Origin: Defluviicoccus sp.
Lineage (GTDB): Bacteria; Pseudomonadota; Alphaproteobacteria; MPNO01
Assembly (NCBI GenBank): GCA_028820505.1
Contig: JAPPIT010000004.1
Location: 1 to 64,000, forward strand
Reading direction: 5' to 3'
Length of the DNA: 64,000 bases
In this document: positions 8,456 through 18,760 of the stretch, piece by piece
Layout of the letters: the number at the start of each line of letters is the position of its first letter
Numbering within the stretch: the stretch's first letter is position 1
Translations under genes and position numbers: made by a program
Notes under the pieces: model-generated
What the model was told of the DNA's origin: nothing
The model's database searches: none
What the model saw: the letters and a program-made list of their open reading frames with translations, nothing else

Positions 8456-8456
<1 letters not shown>
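7728..8456 (-). CDS. Aspartate/glutamate/hydantoin racemase family protein
   Basis: The 242-residue protein has the family's hallmark start (LLLVNPNTTDTMTMGM) and two cysteines in the expected acid/base positions: Cys in VVVGCFDDTG in the N-terminal half and Cys in IVLGCAGMVDM in the C-terminal half. These enzymes invert the alpha carbon of amino acids or hydantoins without a cofactor in the cytoplasm. Its ATG overlaps the livF stop (TGATG), so it is translated with the transporter operon. That context suggests that the imported substrate is a chiral amino acid, hydantoin or similar compound. Exact substrate cannot be told from sequence. AroM-like or maleate isomerase-like activities are alternatives. 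Confidence 0.85.
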
Positions 8457-9178
<722 letters not shown>

Positions 9179-9181
9179 CGC

Positions 9182-9957
<776 letters not shown>

Positions 9958-9961
<4 letters not shown>

Positions 9962-10953
9962 GTCCCGCCCCTCCGGTGTCGTGGAAGCCGGATGCTGAGC
10001 AGCCCGTTGGGCAGCAGCAGGATCAAGGCGATGATCAGGCTCGCATAGATCAGCAGCTGGAACCTTCCGGTCTCGAACAACAGGTCCCACCCGAAATAGA
10101 GGATCAGCGTCCCCAGCATCGGCCCGAACACGTAGCCGAGCCCGCCCAGGAAGCAGTTGAGCATGAAGTCGATCGAGTCCTTCACCTGGAAGCTCGACGG
10201 GTAGATCGACTGGGAGATGGCGACGAACACCGCCCCCCCGATCCCGCCGAGAAAGGACGAGATCGCGTAGATCACGATGCGCAGGTAGGCGATGTTGACG
10301 CCGATCGAGGAGGCGAGCTCCTCGTTCTGCTGCAGCGAGCGGCAGAGGCGGCCCAGCCGCGAATTGACCAGGCGCCAGAGACCCGCGAAGCAGAGGATCA
10401 TCAGGATCGCCGCGAGGTAGTAGAAGCCGAGCTTCACGTTGGCGAGCCCGGCGAAGTCGGGGATGATCGTCACCCCGAACAGAGCGACCTCGCCCGGCAG
10501 CGGGATCGAGACGATTCCCTTCGCGCCCCGGGTGATCGGCAGCGCGAGCGCGGTGAGCCGCGCGACCTCGGTCAGCACCAGCGTGATCATCGCGAAATAG
10601 ACCCCGCGAAGGCGCAGGATGGGGAGCCCGATCAGCACGCTGAGCGCCGCGCAGGCCAGGCCCGCGGCCGGCAGAGTCAGCCAGAACGAGACCCCGTGCT
10701 GAGTCACCAGGATCGCGGAGGTGTAGCCGCCCGCCAGCGCGTAGGCGCCCTGGCCGATATTGATCCGCCCGATATAGAAGGTCAGCCAGACGCCGGCGCT
10801 CGCGATGGAGAGAAGCGCCACCGAGGTCAGGGTGTAGTATAGGTCGGTGCGCCCGGCCGCCTCGATCGTCCACGGCACGACGAGCAGGACGAGGACGAGG
10901 AACGCGGCCACCCACAGAAGACGGGCCGAAACGACGCGGGTCGGCCGGGACAC
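9958..10953 (-). CDS. livM: Branched-chain amino acid-type ABC permease LivM
   Basis: The 331-residue inner-membrane permease starts at GTG 10953 and carries about nine or ten hydrophobic helices. Typical LivM phrases include FYIGRINIGQGAYALAGGYT, GVYFAMITLVLTEVARL and GIGGAVFVAISQSIYPSSF. It forms the channel with LivH. It begins three bases after the livH stop and ends inside the livG start. Length is in the family's normal range. Confidence 0.92.
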
Positions 10954-10956
10954 GGC

Positions 10957-11826
10957 TCAGCCCCAGGGCTTGCCCATCAGCCCTTGCGGGCGGATGGCGA
11001 GGAAGACCATCAGCGAGGCGAAGATGACGAGATAGGTGACGTCGCCGTATTGCGAGAGCACCGAGAGCCCGATCGATTCCATCATGCCGAGGATAAAGCC
11101 GCCCGCGATGGCGCCCGAGATCACGCCGGCGCCGCCGATCATCACCATCAGGAACGCCTTGATCGAGGTCGGACCGCCCATCCCGAGATTGACCCCGGTG
11201 ATGGTTACCAGGAGGCCGCCGACGATGCCCGCCAGCATGGCGCCGAGCGCGAAGCCGATCATCGAGTAGCGGCTGACGTCCACGCCCATCAGCTCGGCCG
11301 CGATGCGGTCCTGCGCCAGCGCCCGGAGCGCGCGGCCGGTCCTCGAATACTGCATGTAGAGGATGAAGGCCGCGACGAACGCGATGGCGAGCGCGCAGAT
11401 CAGGATCCGGTCATAGGGCATGATCACCCGGAAATCCCAGTTGAGCACCCCGTCGACGATCTTCGGCACGCCGCGCTGCTTCTCGCCGAACAATAGGAGA
11501 ATGACGGCATCCAGCAGGAAGGCGATGCCGGCCGCCAGCAGCATCGTGCTCTCCTCGCGCTGCGAGCGCCGGATCACCGGCCCGAACAGGAAGCCCTGGA
11601 GAGCCGCGCCTACGATGGCGAGGCTCACCGCGGAGGCCAGAAGCGCGACCACATAGGGAAGGCCGAGCTGGCCGTAGATCGTGTAGGTGACGAAGCCGCC
11701 CAGCACGTAGAGCTGGCCGTGCGCGAAGTTGAGCACGTTCATCAACGCGAAGATGAGAGTGAGGCCGAGCGCGATCAGCGCGTACTGCGCGCCCAGATAG
11801 ACCCCGTTCGCGAGCACCTGCTCCAT
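10957..11826 (-). CDS. livH: Branched-chain amino acid-type ABC permease LivH
   Basis: The 289-residue protein is the second permease subunit, with about eight membrane helices and LivH signatures GLTLIFALMNVLNFAHGQLY near the N-terminus and LRALAQDRIAAELMGVDVSR before a Gly-rich helix pair. It begins 77 bases after livK, downstream of the hairpin at 11848-11877, so its expression may be lower than that of livK. The start ATG at 11826 leads directly into the first helix. Confidence 0.93.
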   Translation of the reverse strand: MEQVLANGVYLGAQYALIALGLTLIFALMNVLNFAHGQLYVLGGFVTYTIYGQLGLPYVVALLASAVSLAIVGAALQGFLFGPVIRRSQREESTMLLAAGIAFLLDAVILLLFGEKQRGVPKIVDGVLNWDFRVIMPYDRILICALAIAFVAAFILYMQYSRTGRALRALAQDRIAAELMGVDVSRYSMIGFALGAMLAGIVGGLLVTITGVNLGMGGPTSIKAFLMVMIGGAGVISGAIAGGFILGMMESIGLSVLSQYGDVTYLVIFASLMVFLAIRPQGLMGKPWG

Positions 11827-11847
11827 GCGCGCTCAGACGTCCCTTGG

Positions 11848-11877
11848 AAAAGGGCCCGGAGCCTGCGCTCCGGGCCC
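11848..11877 (-). terminator. Attenuating hairpin between livK and livH
   Basis: On the minus strand the arms GGGCCCGGAGC (right arm 11877-11867, left arm 11862-11852) are perfectly complementary, with a 4-base loop, and are followed by TTTT (11851-11848). This is the form of an intrinsic terminator. Placed between the binding-protein gene and the permease genes, it would let most transcripts stop after livK, giving the excess of binding protein that such systems need. Read-through must occur for the rest of the operon. Confidence 0.8.
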
Positions 11878-11903
11878 GAGCGTCTCAGGAACTGGAGGGT
11901 GTA

Positions 11904-13091
11904 CTAATCGACCTCGGCCACGAACAGGGTCTCGAACTTGCCGCCCCGGAACTCGTTGACCACGAGCGGCACCGCGATCTGGCGACGCTGGCCGAACGAG
12001 GACGAGCCGACATATTTGAGCTTCGCGTCGCCCTTCATGTAGGGGTTGGGCGCGGAGAACGTGTCCATCGTCTTCTTGAATGCCTTGACGTCGTCGATCG
12101 CCGCCGGGTTCGCCTTGAGCGTCTCGATGATGTACTCCAGCGCATAGACCTTGGTGTTCGACTCGTCGTTGTACTCACCGAACATCTTGGTGTAGCGCGC
12201 GACAAACTCCTTCATCGCGTCGGACGCGATCTCGGGCGTGGACGCACCGCCGACCGAGATGAACCCGTCGGCGAGCTTGCCCGCGCCCTCCATAAGCACC
12301 GTGGCATCCTGCGCGGTCTCGGTCGAGATCAGACCCTTGAACCCGAGCTCGCGGGCCGAGCGGATGATCTGCGGCGCGTTGGCCGGCGCGACCCCGGACA
12401 GCACCAGCAGGTCCGGGTTCGTCCTGATGACCGGCGTGATGACCGGCGTGAAGTCGGTGGTGTCCACCTGGTAGGTGACGCTGTCGGAAACGATCTTGAG
12501 GCCGAGCGCCTTGGCGGCGGCGATCCCGTCGGCGCGCTGGCTGAGCGGGTCGGACTCGTTGGCCGAGATGAAGGCGATCGTCTTGACGCCCTTATTCTCC
12601 TTCAGATGCTTGTAGATCGCGGGTCCCGACTGGTAGCTCGCGACCATGCCGAGCACGGCATTGGACGCGGGCGGGCTGTAGAGCGCCTTGGGGAAGGCAT
12701 AGGGGAAATAGATGATGCCGTTCTGCTCGGCGACCGGGCGCACCGCCGCCGCGCCGTCATCGACGTTCGGCCCCACCACGTAGCGGATCCCTTCCTGGGC
12801 CATCTTTTCCATCCCGGCGATGGCGCGCTTGGGATCCTTCTGATCGTCGAAGGTGACGATCTCGATGTCGTAGGTCTTGCCGCCGATCTTGACGCCGCCG
12901 ATCTCGTTCAGCCACACCGCGCGGGCCTGCATCGACCGCACGTTGGAGATGCCCCACGCCGCGGCCGGACCGCTGGTCACGCCGACGAATCCGATCTTGA
13001 GCTTCGGGTTCGCCGCCTGTGCGCCGGCGCCGATCGCGAGCGATGCGACCAACGGCAGCACAAGGGATGCAAGGACGGATCGTCTGTTCAT
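11904..13091 (-). CDS. livK: Branched-chain amino acid-type periplasmic binding protein
   Basis: The 395-residue protein begins at ATG 13091 (ribosome site GGGAGAG), with a signal peptide MNRRSVLASLVLPLVASLAI ending near AQA-AN. The mature part is a type I periplasmic-binding fold: KIGFVGVTSGPAAAWGISNV, AIAGMEKMAQEGIRYVVGPN, PVAEQNGIIYFPYAFPKALY, and a second lobe with TPVITPVIRTNPDLLVLSG. It captures substrate in the periplasm for LivHMGF. The substrate is not necessarily leucine; the co-operonic racemase suggests a D/L amino acid or related acid. An upstream in-frame ATG at 13139 would add 16 residues ahead of the signal peptide and is rejected. Confidence 0.92.
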   Translation of the reverse strand: MNRRSVLASLVLPLVASLAIGAGAQAANPKLKIGFVGVTSGPAAAWGISNVRSMQARAVWLNEIGGVKIGGKTYDIEIVTFDDQKDPKRAIAGMEKMAQEGIRYVVGPNVDDGAAAVRPVAEQNGIIYFPYAFPKALYSPPASNAVLGMVASYQSGPAIYKHLKENKGVKTIAFISANESDPLSQRADGIAAAKALGLKIVSDSVTYQVDTTDFTPVITPVIRTNPDLLVLSGVAPANAPQIIRSARELGFKGLISTETAQDATVLMEGAGKLADGFISVGGASTPEIASDAMKEFVARYTKMFGEYNDESNTKVYALEYIIETLKANPAAIDDVKAFKKTMDTFSAPNPYMKGDAKLKYVGSSSFGQRRQIAVPLVVNEFRGGKFETLFVAEVD

Positions 13092-13954
13092 AATCGTCTC
13101 TCCCTTTGTTATCGCCTTGTCAGGCGAACTCCATTGCATGAACCCCGGAAGTGGCGAGCCGATCGGTTCGGCCGAAATTCAACGCCTTCGTCTGCGCAGC
13201 CACTTCGTACGCCGGGGCCTCTCATCCGCGGTCGGGGTGCCTGAATTGCGGAGAAACCGTGCTCTTCGCAGCCAGCGGTCGCAGCTTTCTGCGCATGCGA
13301 CCTCCGGAGCCCCGGCCCCGCTCGCCGGCACAGGCGCGAACGCGACGGCGATCGTCCGCCGTCCGGCGGACACGGGTACGGCTCGCAACCGCTTGCCCCG
13401 CGGGTTGCCCCAGCCGGTTTCCGTCGCCTCGCGATCCGGCAGACCGGAGCCATACATGCCCTTCGCCTCATCCCGGAATGGCTGCACACGCTCTCCCGAC
13501 GGGAATGTGGGATCCCGTCCCTGCCTTCCCTGACACGCCGGTATCGACACACTACCGGAATTTCCAACATTGCCAAGTGTCAACAATGTCTCGTTCAACG
13601 CAATAACTGTGGCTATTATGCTCCGATCAAGTTGTGTTCTACGGTTCCCTCCAGGCGGGGGCTTCAGGATCGGCGGGTGAAGCGACGCTTGCGCGACCCC
13701 TCGACCGCTCCGGATCGTTGTGCAGTGACCGGTATGGATGCATCGGGCGACAGCATTTCCGGACGCTTCCGGGGATCGGAGGAACCGGCGGCCGGCGATC
13801 GTCTGACGACCGGACGGCGCCGAGAGCACGTGGAGACGGAAGCTGGCGAACGGAATTCCCAAGCGCATCTGCTCTGCGGCGAGACGCGTTTGCGGCCCAA
13901 CGAGCCGACACCCCAGCGACATGCAGCCGCCCGCTACCGGACCGGGACGTGCCG
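13092..13954. other. Intergenic stretch upstream of livK
   Basis: No convincing gene. It holds the 13-base motif shared with the dispersed repeat (13542-13554) and an AT-richer segment around 13560-13640 that could contain the livK promoter; a TTGACA occurs on the minus strand near 13580, but no good -10 follows at the usual distance. Confidence 0.4.
13542..13554 (-). repeat. Third copy of the TAGTGTGTCGATA motif
   Basis: The 13-mer TAGTGTGTCGATA, read on the minus strand here, also sits inside both copies of the dispersed repeat (19133-19145 plus, 52579-52591 minus). Only the core is shared; the flanks differ from the longer copies, so this may be a short relic or a binding site. Confidence 0.5.
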
Positions 13955-14131
13955 ATGCGTTACCTGCGCCACAGATGGGAAGATCCGTACGACGGGCCGC
14001 GCAAGCCGTCCCGGCATGCGAACTGGCGCCGTCTCCCCTTCTGGGCGTTCCGGGTCCTGATCGCGCTCGCGCTGCTCGCGCTGGTCCCTATGAGGCTCGC
14101 GGTGGCGAGCAGCCTGACAGTGATCTCCTGA
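13955..14131 (+). CDS. Small membrane protein, 58 aa
   Basis: The product has a basic, aromatic N-terminal half (MRYLRHRWEDPYDGPRKPSR) and a single membrane helix (LPFWAFRVLIALALLALVPM) with a short periplasmic tail. It ends 35 bases before the lipoprotein gene and is probably co-transcribed with it. The pairing of a micro-membrane protein with a TbpB-like lipoprotein or solute-binding gene recurs in this window (6.1-7.6 kb and 20.0-22.6 kb). Unknown family. Confidence 0.55.
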   Translation: MRYLRHRWEDPYDGPRKPSRHANWRRLPFWAFRVLIALALLALVPMRLAVASSLTVIS

Positions 14132-14166
14132 TCCGGAATTTCTCAAACGACAGGAGCAGGAAATCC

Positions 14167-15162
14167 ATGCGAACGCTCGCCGCGCTGGGAACCGTAGCCG
14201 CCGCCCTCCTGGCCGCTTGCTCCAGCGGCGATGGCGGCAACGACAAGAAGGTCGCCATGCTGGAAGCCGACCTCGCGGCGGCGCAACGGCAGCTCGAGGC
14301 CGCCGAGGCCCGCAGCAACGCCGCCCTGTTTTCCGACGTTTGGCCGTATTTCGTCGCCGTAGACAATCTCCGCCGCGGCCGCGCCAATCCGATCGACGAC
14401 TTCGCCCAGACCGACCCGGATCGCGTCACGCACAGCGACGCCCGGATCGCGATCGACGATGCCGACGACCGATACGACGCGACGCTCGTCAACACCGGCG
14501 CCGCCGTCCCGCCGATGGGACGGTGGGGCGGCCAGTTGCACGATGCGATGGACGGATCGGTGACGGATGTCGCGTGGGTTTATACCGATGCCGCAGGCCG
14601 GTCGGATCCCACAAACTATCTCTATTTCGGGTGGTGGGTGCGCCACGATCCCGAGAACGATCGCTTCACCGTCGACGTGCTGAGCGGCACGGTCGGGGAG
14701 ACCATCGGCGCGCCCGTCGATGTCGGCGCGGTCGCCGGCACGGCCACCTATGCGGGCGCGGCGGCTGGCAACTATGCCCTCCACGCCCCGCACGGCGGGC
14801 CGGTGGAGAGCGGCCCCTGGATCGCGGACGCGACGCTTGCCGCGGACTTCGATACGGGCAGGGTTTCGGGCCGGATCGAGAACTTCGTGGCCGGCACCGA
14901 CCCCAACCCGCGCAACTGGACGATTGAATTGCCGGCGGCGGAGTTTTCCAACCCAGCCGACGGAATCGTCGGCCGGCCGGGTGGCGCCAACCCTGTCTGG
15001 TCGATCGGCGCCGAGCGGGATCGCGGTCGAGGCGCGTGGCTCGCCCGGTTCCACGAAGCCGACCCGGACGGCGGCGCTCCGCTTACCGCGACCGGCCGGT
15101 TCACGGCCGCCTTCCAGAATTGGGCCGCGATGAGCGGCGCCTTCGGCGTACACAGGAATTAG
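14167..15162 (+). CDS. Lipoprotein with TbpB/transferrin-binding-like barrel
   Basis: ATG 14167 follows ACAGGAGCAGG. The 331-residue product has a lipoprotein signal with lipobox ALLAAC (lipidated Cys18), then a coiled-coil heptad stretch (KVAMLEADLAAAQRQLEAAE), then a beta-rich domain. It shares with the gene at 20053-21075 a DPTNYLYFGWW-type motif, a GTATYAGAAAGNYAL motif and the DATLAADFDTGRVSGRI strand pair. These are hallmarks of TbpB-like C-terminal barrels, in which a G-x-A-x-Y-x-G strand is followed by a short DF-x-x-G hairpin. Such proteins sit on the outer-membrane surface or in the periplasm and bind host or metal-carrying proteins in known cases; ligand here is unknown. A large hairpin follows the gene. 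Confidence 0.72.
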   Translation: MRTLAALGTVAAALLAACSSGDGGNDKKVAMLEADLAAAQRQLEAAEARSNAALFSDVWPYFVAVDNLRRGRANPIDDFAQTDPDRVTHSDARIAIDDADDRYDATLVNTGAAVPPMGRWGGQLHDAMDGSVTDVAWVYTDAAGRSDPTNYLYFGWWVRHDPENDRFTVDVLSGTVGETIGAPVDVGAVAGTATYAGAAAGNYALHAPHGGPVESGPWIADATLAADFDTGRVSGRIENFVAGTDPNPRNWTIELPAAEFSNPADGIVGRPGGANPVWSIGAERDRGRGAWLARFHEADPDGGAPLTATGRFTAAFQNWAAMSGAFGVHRN

Positions 15163-15641
15163 CAGATGTCGGCCGGTCCCTTCCGAGACCTATGGCCGAC
15201 AGGGGGGGCGGGCGTTTTAGTCCTCCGCCCGCCCCCCGCACAGCGTTGGCCGGCTTGGAGTTCGCCTCTCCTTGTAGCCGGTCGACCGGGGCCCAGCGCG
15301 GCGGCAAGGCCGTCGAACGGGTCCCGGGGCCGGGAAGCGAGTGGTCTCCCTTCCCGGCCCATCCGCCCGACAGGACGACCGCTCCAGGCCGATCGCCCGG
15401 TCGGAACACCGAACCAGCCAGCGGAAGAGTACAGTGAACAGCCCCAAACCGTTCTGCGAGACATGGCGATACTTCGACCTGCCCGATGTCGGGGAGGCGG
15501 ACGATAGCGGCACCTGCCGACTGAATCCTCCGAGCCGGATAAGCCGCGATGAAGCGGCGTGGCCGAGGGTCGCGAAACACGACCGGTGTGGACACCGCAT
15601 GCACGCCGGCGCCCTGGCAACCCTCAACGAATCCGGCGGGA
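15163..15641. other. Intergenic stretch
   Basis: Apart from the hairpin at 15203-15237 I see no gene or repeat. Confidence 0.5.
15203..15237 (+). terminator. 12-bp GC hairpin after the lipoprotein gene
   Basis: GGGGGGCGGGCG (15203-15214) pairs perfectly with CGCCCGCCCCCC (15226-15237) across an 11-base loop, 40 bases after the stop codon. There is no T-run after it, so it may act as a transcript-stabilising or Rho-assisted 3' end. Confidence 0.6.
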
Positions 15642-15899
15642 ATGCGAACCGTCATCCTTGAACCCGCGGCCGAGCTCGCGCGTCAACGGTTCTCGGAGAG
15701 CCTGCCCGGCTTCGCCATGGCGTACGGCATTCTAGTCGCGGATCTGGCGGTCCACTCGGAGAACGGCTGGTTCAGCCCGGGCGGCCAGCTCGAATCCACC
15801 ATCGCGATGCGGAAGAAGCCGCGTATCCGGGTGATCTACCGGTACGAGCACGACACCCTGGTCATCTGCCAGCTCGACGCCGATCTGCCGATTGGTTAG
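15642..15899 (+). CDS. RelE/ParE-like small protein, 85 aa
   Basis: The 85-residue product starts MRTVILEPAAELARQRFSES and ends with a strand pair RIRVIYRYEHDTLVICQLDA, which is the alpha-beta layout of the RelE/ParE superfamily: N-terminal helix pair, then antiparallel strands ending in a hydrophobic VIYRY-type strand. In that family the C-terminal strand carries catalytic Arg/Tyr residues, and Arg/Tyr occur here. No antitoxin gene is visible on either side, so if it is a toxin relative it is orphaned or inactive. The assignment rests on pattern, not on a strong motif. Confidence 0.5.
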   Translation: MRTVILEPAAELARQRFSESLPGFAMAYGILVADLAVHSENGWFSPGGQLESTIAMRKKPRIRVIYRYEHDTLVICQLDADLPIG

Positions 15900-16408
15900 A
15901 GGATAAGACGGCGCGCTCGTGCGTGTTGCCGTGGGACCCGAACGGAAGATTGCCCATGGCCGAACGGTTTCCTTTGGCGCGCGAACCCCTCCCGGACAAT
16001 GCTCCGCCGCCCAAGGCGATACGAGCTGCCATTCAGCCGGGCCGGAACCCCTACACCACGCCCGGGGACACGGCCCTCCGGTCATACCGGTCCGCCTGCG
16101 CAGGCCGGGACCTTCTATCCTTCGACTCACGCCTTGCCATTGGACGAAAGGGGTCCGGAAAGACAGGAACGGCCCGTTGCCCGCGCGGCCGGTCCGGCGC
16201 CCGTTCTTCCGCCGGCGGCGGCCGGGATTCGCTTCCGTCTCCGCGGCCGGACATTGGCCTGAGCGGCCGAAATCCCGCCAGATCCCGGGGATTGCCGTTC
16301 AGGAGACGGTCAGCCGAAGGGGATGCACCTGCCCGGGGAGTCGAACGCAATCGATCCTTTTCGAGGGTCCCGTCTCAGACTTGCTTTCGAGCCCAATGGC
16401 ACGGATCG
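15900..16408. other. Intergenic stretch, nothing recognised
   Basis: No supported gene. A TTCGACTCCC phrase on the minus strand near 16338-16347 resembles a tRNA T-arm but no cloverleaf can be built around it. Confidence 0.45.
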
Positions 16409-18760
16409 TCACGACTGGTCCGGCCGGGCCATGCGGTAGCCGACGCCGCGCACGTTGAAGATCCAGGTCGGACGTCTCGCGTTCTCCCCGAGCTTGCCGC
16501 GCAGCTTGCGCACGAAGTTTCGCACCTGGTTGGGCTGGATCCCGCGCCCCTCGCCCCACAGCTGGCGCAGCAGCGACTTGCTGGTCATCACCCGTCCCGC
16601 ATTGACCGAGAGCAGTCGCAAAAGTTCGAACTCGGTGGCGGTGAGGTGCACCGCCTTCCCGGCCACGCTCACCCGGCGCCGCTCGTAGTCGATGGCGAGA
16701 TCGCCCAAGACGAACGGTTCCGGATCGGCCCGGCCGCGAAGCGCCGCTCCGACCCGCGTCAGCAGCTCGGTCGGCGAGAACGGCTTGACCACATAGTCCG
16801 CCGCGCCCGCCTGAAGCGCACGCGCGACGGTCTCTTCCCGGCCATAGGCAGAGATGAAGATGACGGGCAGATCGGCGAGTTCGGGGACGGTCTCCATCAG
16901 CTCGATCCCGTCGGTGCCGGGCAGCAACAGATCGAGCAGGACCAGTGAGGGGCCGTTCGCCTCGATCAGCGCGCTCACCTCCAACGGATCCGCCGTCACG
17001 ACCGGACTGTAGCCTCCGCTCGCGAGCGCATCGCGCACGTAGCGCAGCATCTGCGGGTCGTCGTCCACCACGAGGATACATCTGCGCTCCCGACCGTCGC
17101 GCGACGCTCGCGTTCCGCCGCCGGGTCCTCCGGCCTCCGCGCCGGATGAACCGGCGGCGGGAAGCGTGAAGGTGAACCGCGCGCCCCGCCCATCGCCATC
17201 GCTCTCTGCCCGGATGCGTCCGCCATGCGCTTCGACCAGCCCCTTGCAGATCGAAAGGCCGAGCCCGGCGCCCGCGGGCTCACGGCCGCCATGGACGCCG
17301 ACGCGCCTGCGGAACAGATGCGGCAGGCGCTCGGACGCGATCCCCCGGCCCTGGTCGGAGACCGAAATCGCGACATGAACGCCGTCGCGCGCCGCGTCGA
17401 TCCGAATGGCCGAGGATTCGGGTGCGTTGTGGGCGGCGTTGGCAAACAGGTTGCCCAGCACCTGGACGATGCGTTGCCGATCGGCCGCGACCCGGGGCAG
17501 CTGCGGCGGCAGGTCGATGACGAGATCGTGCCGGCCGCCGCCGCTCAGAAACGTGTTCCGGGCCCGGTCGACCAGTTCGGCCACCTCGGTGGGTTCGGGG
17601 TCGACCGTGAGCGTCCCCGTCTCGATACGCCCGGCGTCGAGCAGATCGCCGATCAGGGCGTCCATCTGGTCGGCATGCTCCTCGATGATGCGGAAAAACT
17701 GTCGTATCTCGGCCGGGTCGAGCGCGCGCGAGGCGCCGCGCACGGTCGCCGCCGAGCCCTTGATCGCTGCCAGCGGGGCCCGCAGTTCGTGGCTCACCAA
17801 CCCCACGAACTCGACCCGCGTGCGTTCGAGCTCCTCGAGCGGCGCCAGGTCCTGCATGGTTACCACGACGGACGTGACCGCGCCGTCATCCGAGCGGATC
17901 GGGGTCGCGTTGATGAGCGCGGTAACGCTGCGCCCGTCGGGCACGGAGAGCACCATCTCCTCCGCCCGCACCGTCTCGCCGGTGCGCAGAGCCTCGGACA
18001 GCGGGAAGTCATCGAGCGCGATCTCGCTCCCGTCACCGCGCCTGCAGGTCAGAATCTTCAGCAGTTGCTCTGGATCGAAGCCCGGCGCGTGCAGCCCATC
18101 GACCAGCCGCCGCGCCTCCCGGTTGAACGACACCAGACGGCCGGTCGTCGCATCCAACACCACGACCCCGACCGGCGAGGTCTCGACCAGCGCCTCGAGA
18201 TCGGCCCGCGCCTTCCGCTCGTCGCGGTAGATGCGCGCGTTGACGATCGCGGTCGCCGCCTGGGAGGCGAACAGGACCAGCAGTTCCTCGTCCTCCGCGG
18301 TGAACCCGTCAGCCCCCTCCTTGCCGCCAAGGAAGAAGATGCCGACATGCTCGCCGCGATGGCGCATCGGCGTCCCCTGGAACGGCTTCGCCGGGATCAG
18401 TTCGGTCGAGAAACCGAGCGCGCGCACATAGGCCGGGAGGTCCGCCACCCGCAACGGCGCCTCCAGGTCGCGGAAATGCTCGAACAGAACCCGCCCCTCT
18501 TGCCAGGCCTCGTATCGGGCGTGTTCCTCCTCGGTGAACCCCGAAGTGATGAAGTCCGCGGGCTGGCCCGACTCGTCGACGGTGGTGATGATGCCGTAAC
18601 GCGCGCCGGTCAGCGCCCGGGCGCTCTCGACGACCTCGCGCAGCACGGTGGCCGGATCGAGACTTGCGCTGATGCGCAGTATCGCCGCGCTCAGTCTGGA
18701 CACGCGCTCGCGCGCCACCTCCATCCCGGGCGCTGTGCTCTCCGTTGGGTTCATCCCCAT
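16409..18760 (-). CDS. Single-chain phosphorelay: GAF-PAS-histidine kinase-receiver-winged helix
   Basis: The 783-residue protein has a GAF domain (about residues 25-178), PAS-like domain (185-305), HisKA with the phospho-acceptor His324 in SHELRAP, HATPase_c with N-box NLFANAAHNA and G-boxes SDQGRGIA and GAGLGLSICK (to about 533), a Gly-rich linker, a receiver with acidic pair in VVDDDP, phospho-acceptor Asp610 (LVLLD) and Lys659, and an OmpR/PhoB-type winged helix (684-780; TATEFELLRLL, NFVRKLRGKL, VRGVGYRM). There is no membrane helix, so it is a cytoplasmic sensor. Kinase, receiver and DNA-binding output lie in one chain, so the protein can sense, phosphorylate itself and bind DNA. An N-terminal stump of a relative is at 24494-24775. 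The ATG at 18760 follows GTGAGGG; ATG 18754 is an alternative, and the longer upstream reading is not protein-like. Confidence 0.92.
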   Translation of the reverse strand: MGMNPTESTAPGMEVARERVSRLSAAILRISASLDPATVLREVVESARALTGARYGIITTVDESGQPADFITSGFTEEEHARYEAWQEGRVLFEHFRDLEAPLRVADLPAYVRALGFSTELIPAKPFQGTPMRHRGEHVGIFFLGGKEGADGFTAEDEELLVLFASQAATAIVNARIYRDERKARADLEALVETSPVGVVVLDATTGRLVSFNREARRLVDGLHAPGFDPEQLLKILTCRRGDGSEIALDDFPLSEALRTGETVRAEEMVLSVPDGRSVTALINATPIRSDDGAVTSVVVTMQDLAPLEELERTRVEFVGLVSHELRAPLAAIKGSAATVRGASRALDPAEIRQFFRIIEEHADQMDALIGDLLDAGRIETGTLTVDPEPTEVAELVDRARNTFLSGGGRHDLVIDLPPQLPRVAADRQRIVQVLGNLFANAAHNAPESSAIRIDAARDGVHVAISVSDQGRGIASERLPHLFRRRVGVHGGREPAGAGLGLSICKGLVEAHGGRIRAESDGDGRGARFTFTLPAAGSSGAEAGGPGGGTRASRDGRERRCILVVDDDPQMLRYVRDALASGGYSPVVTADPLEVSALIEANGPSLVLLDLLLPGTDGIELMETVPELADLPVIFISAYGREETVARALQAGAADYVVKPFSPTELLTRVGAALRGRADPEPFVLGDLAIDYERRRVSVAGKAVHLTATEFELLRLLSVNAGRVMTSKSLLRQLWGEGRGIQPNQVRNFVRKLRGKLGENARRPTWIFNVRGVGYRMARPDQS

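Noticed and set aside
11844-13244. A 466-codon open frame on the plus strand
   Set aside because: It covers livK in antisense and lacks any domain or ribosome site.
16311-16400. A tRNA or tmRNA 3' end suggested by TTCGACTCCCC on the minus strand
   Set aside because: The T-arm-like phrase has no matching acceptor stem, anticodon arm or D-arm around it, and no CCA end; most likely chance.
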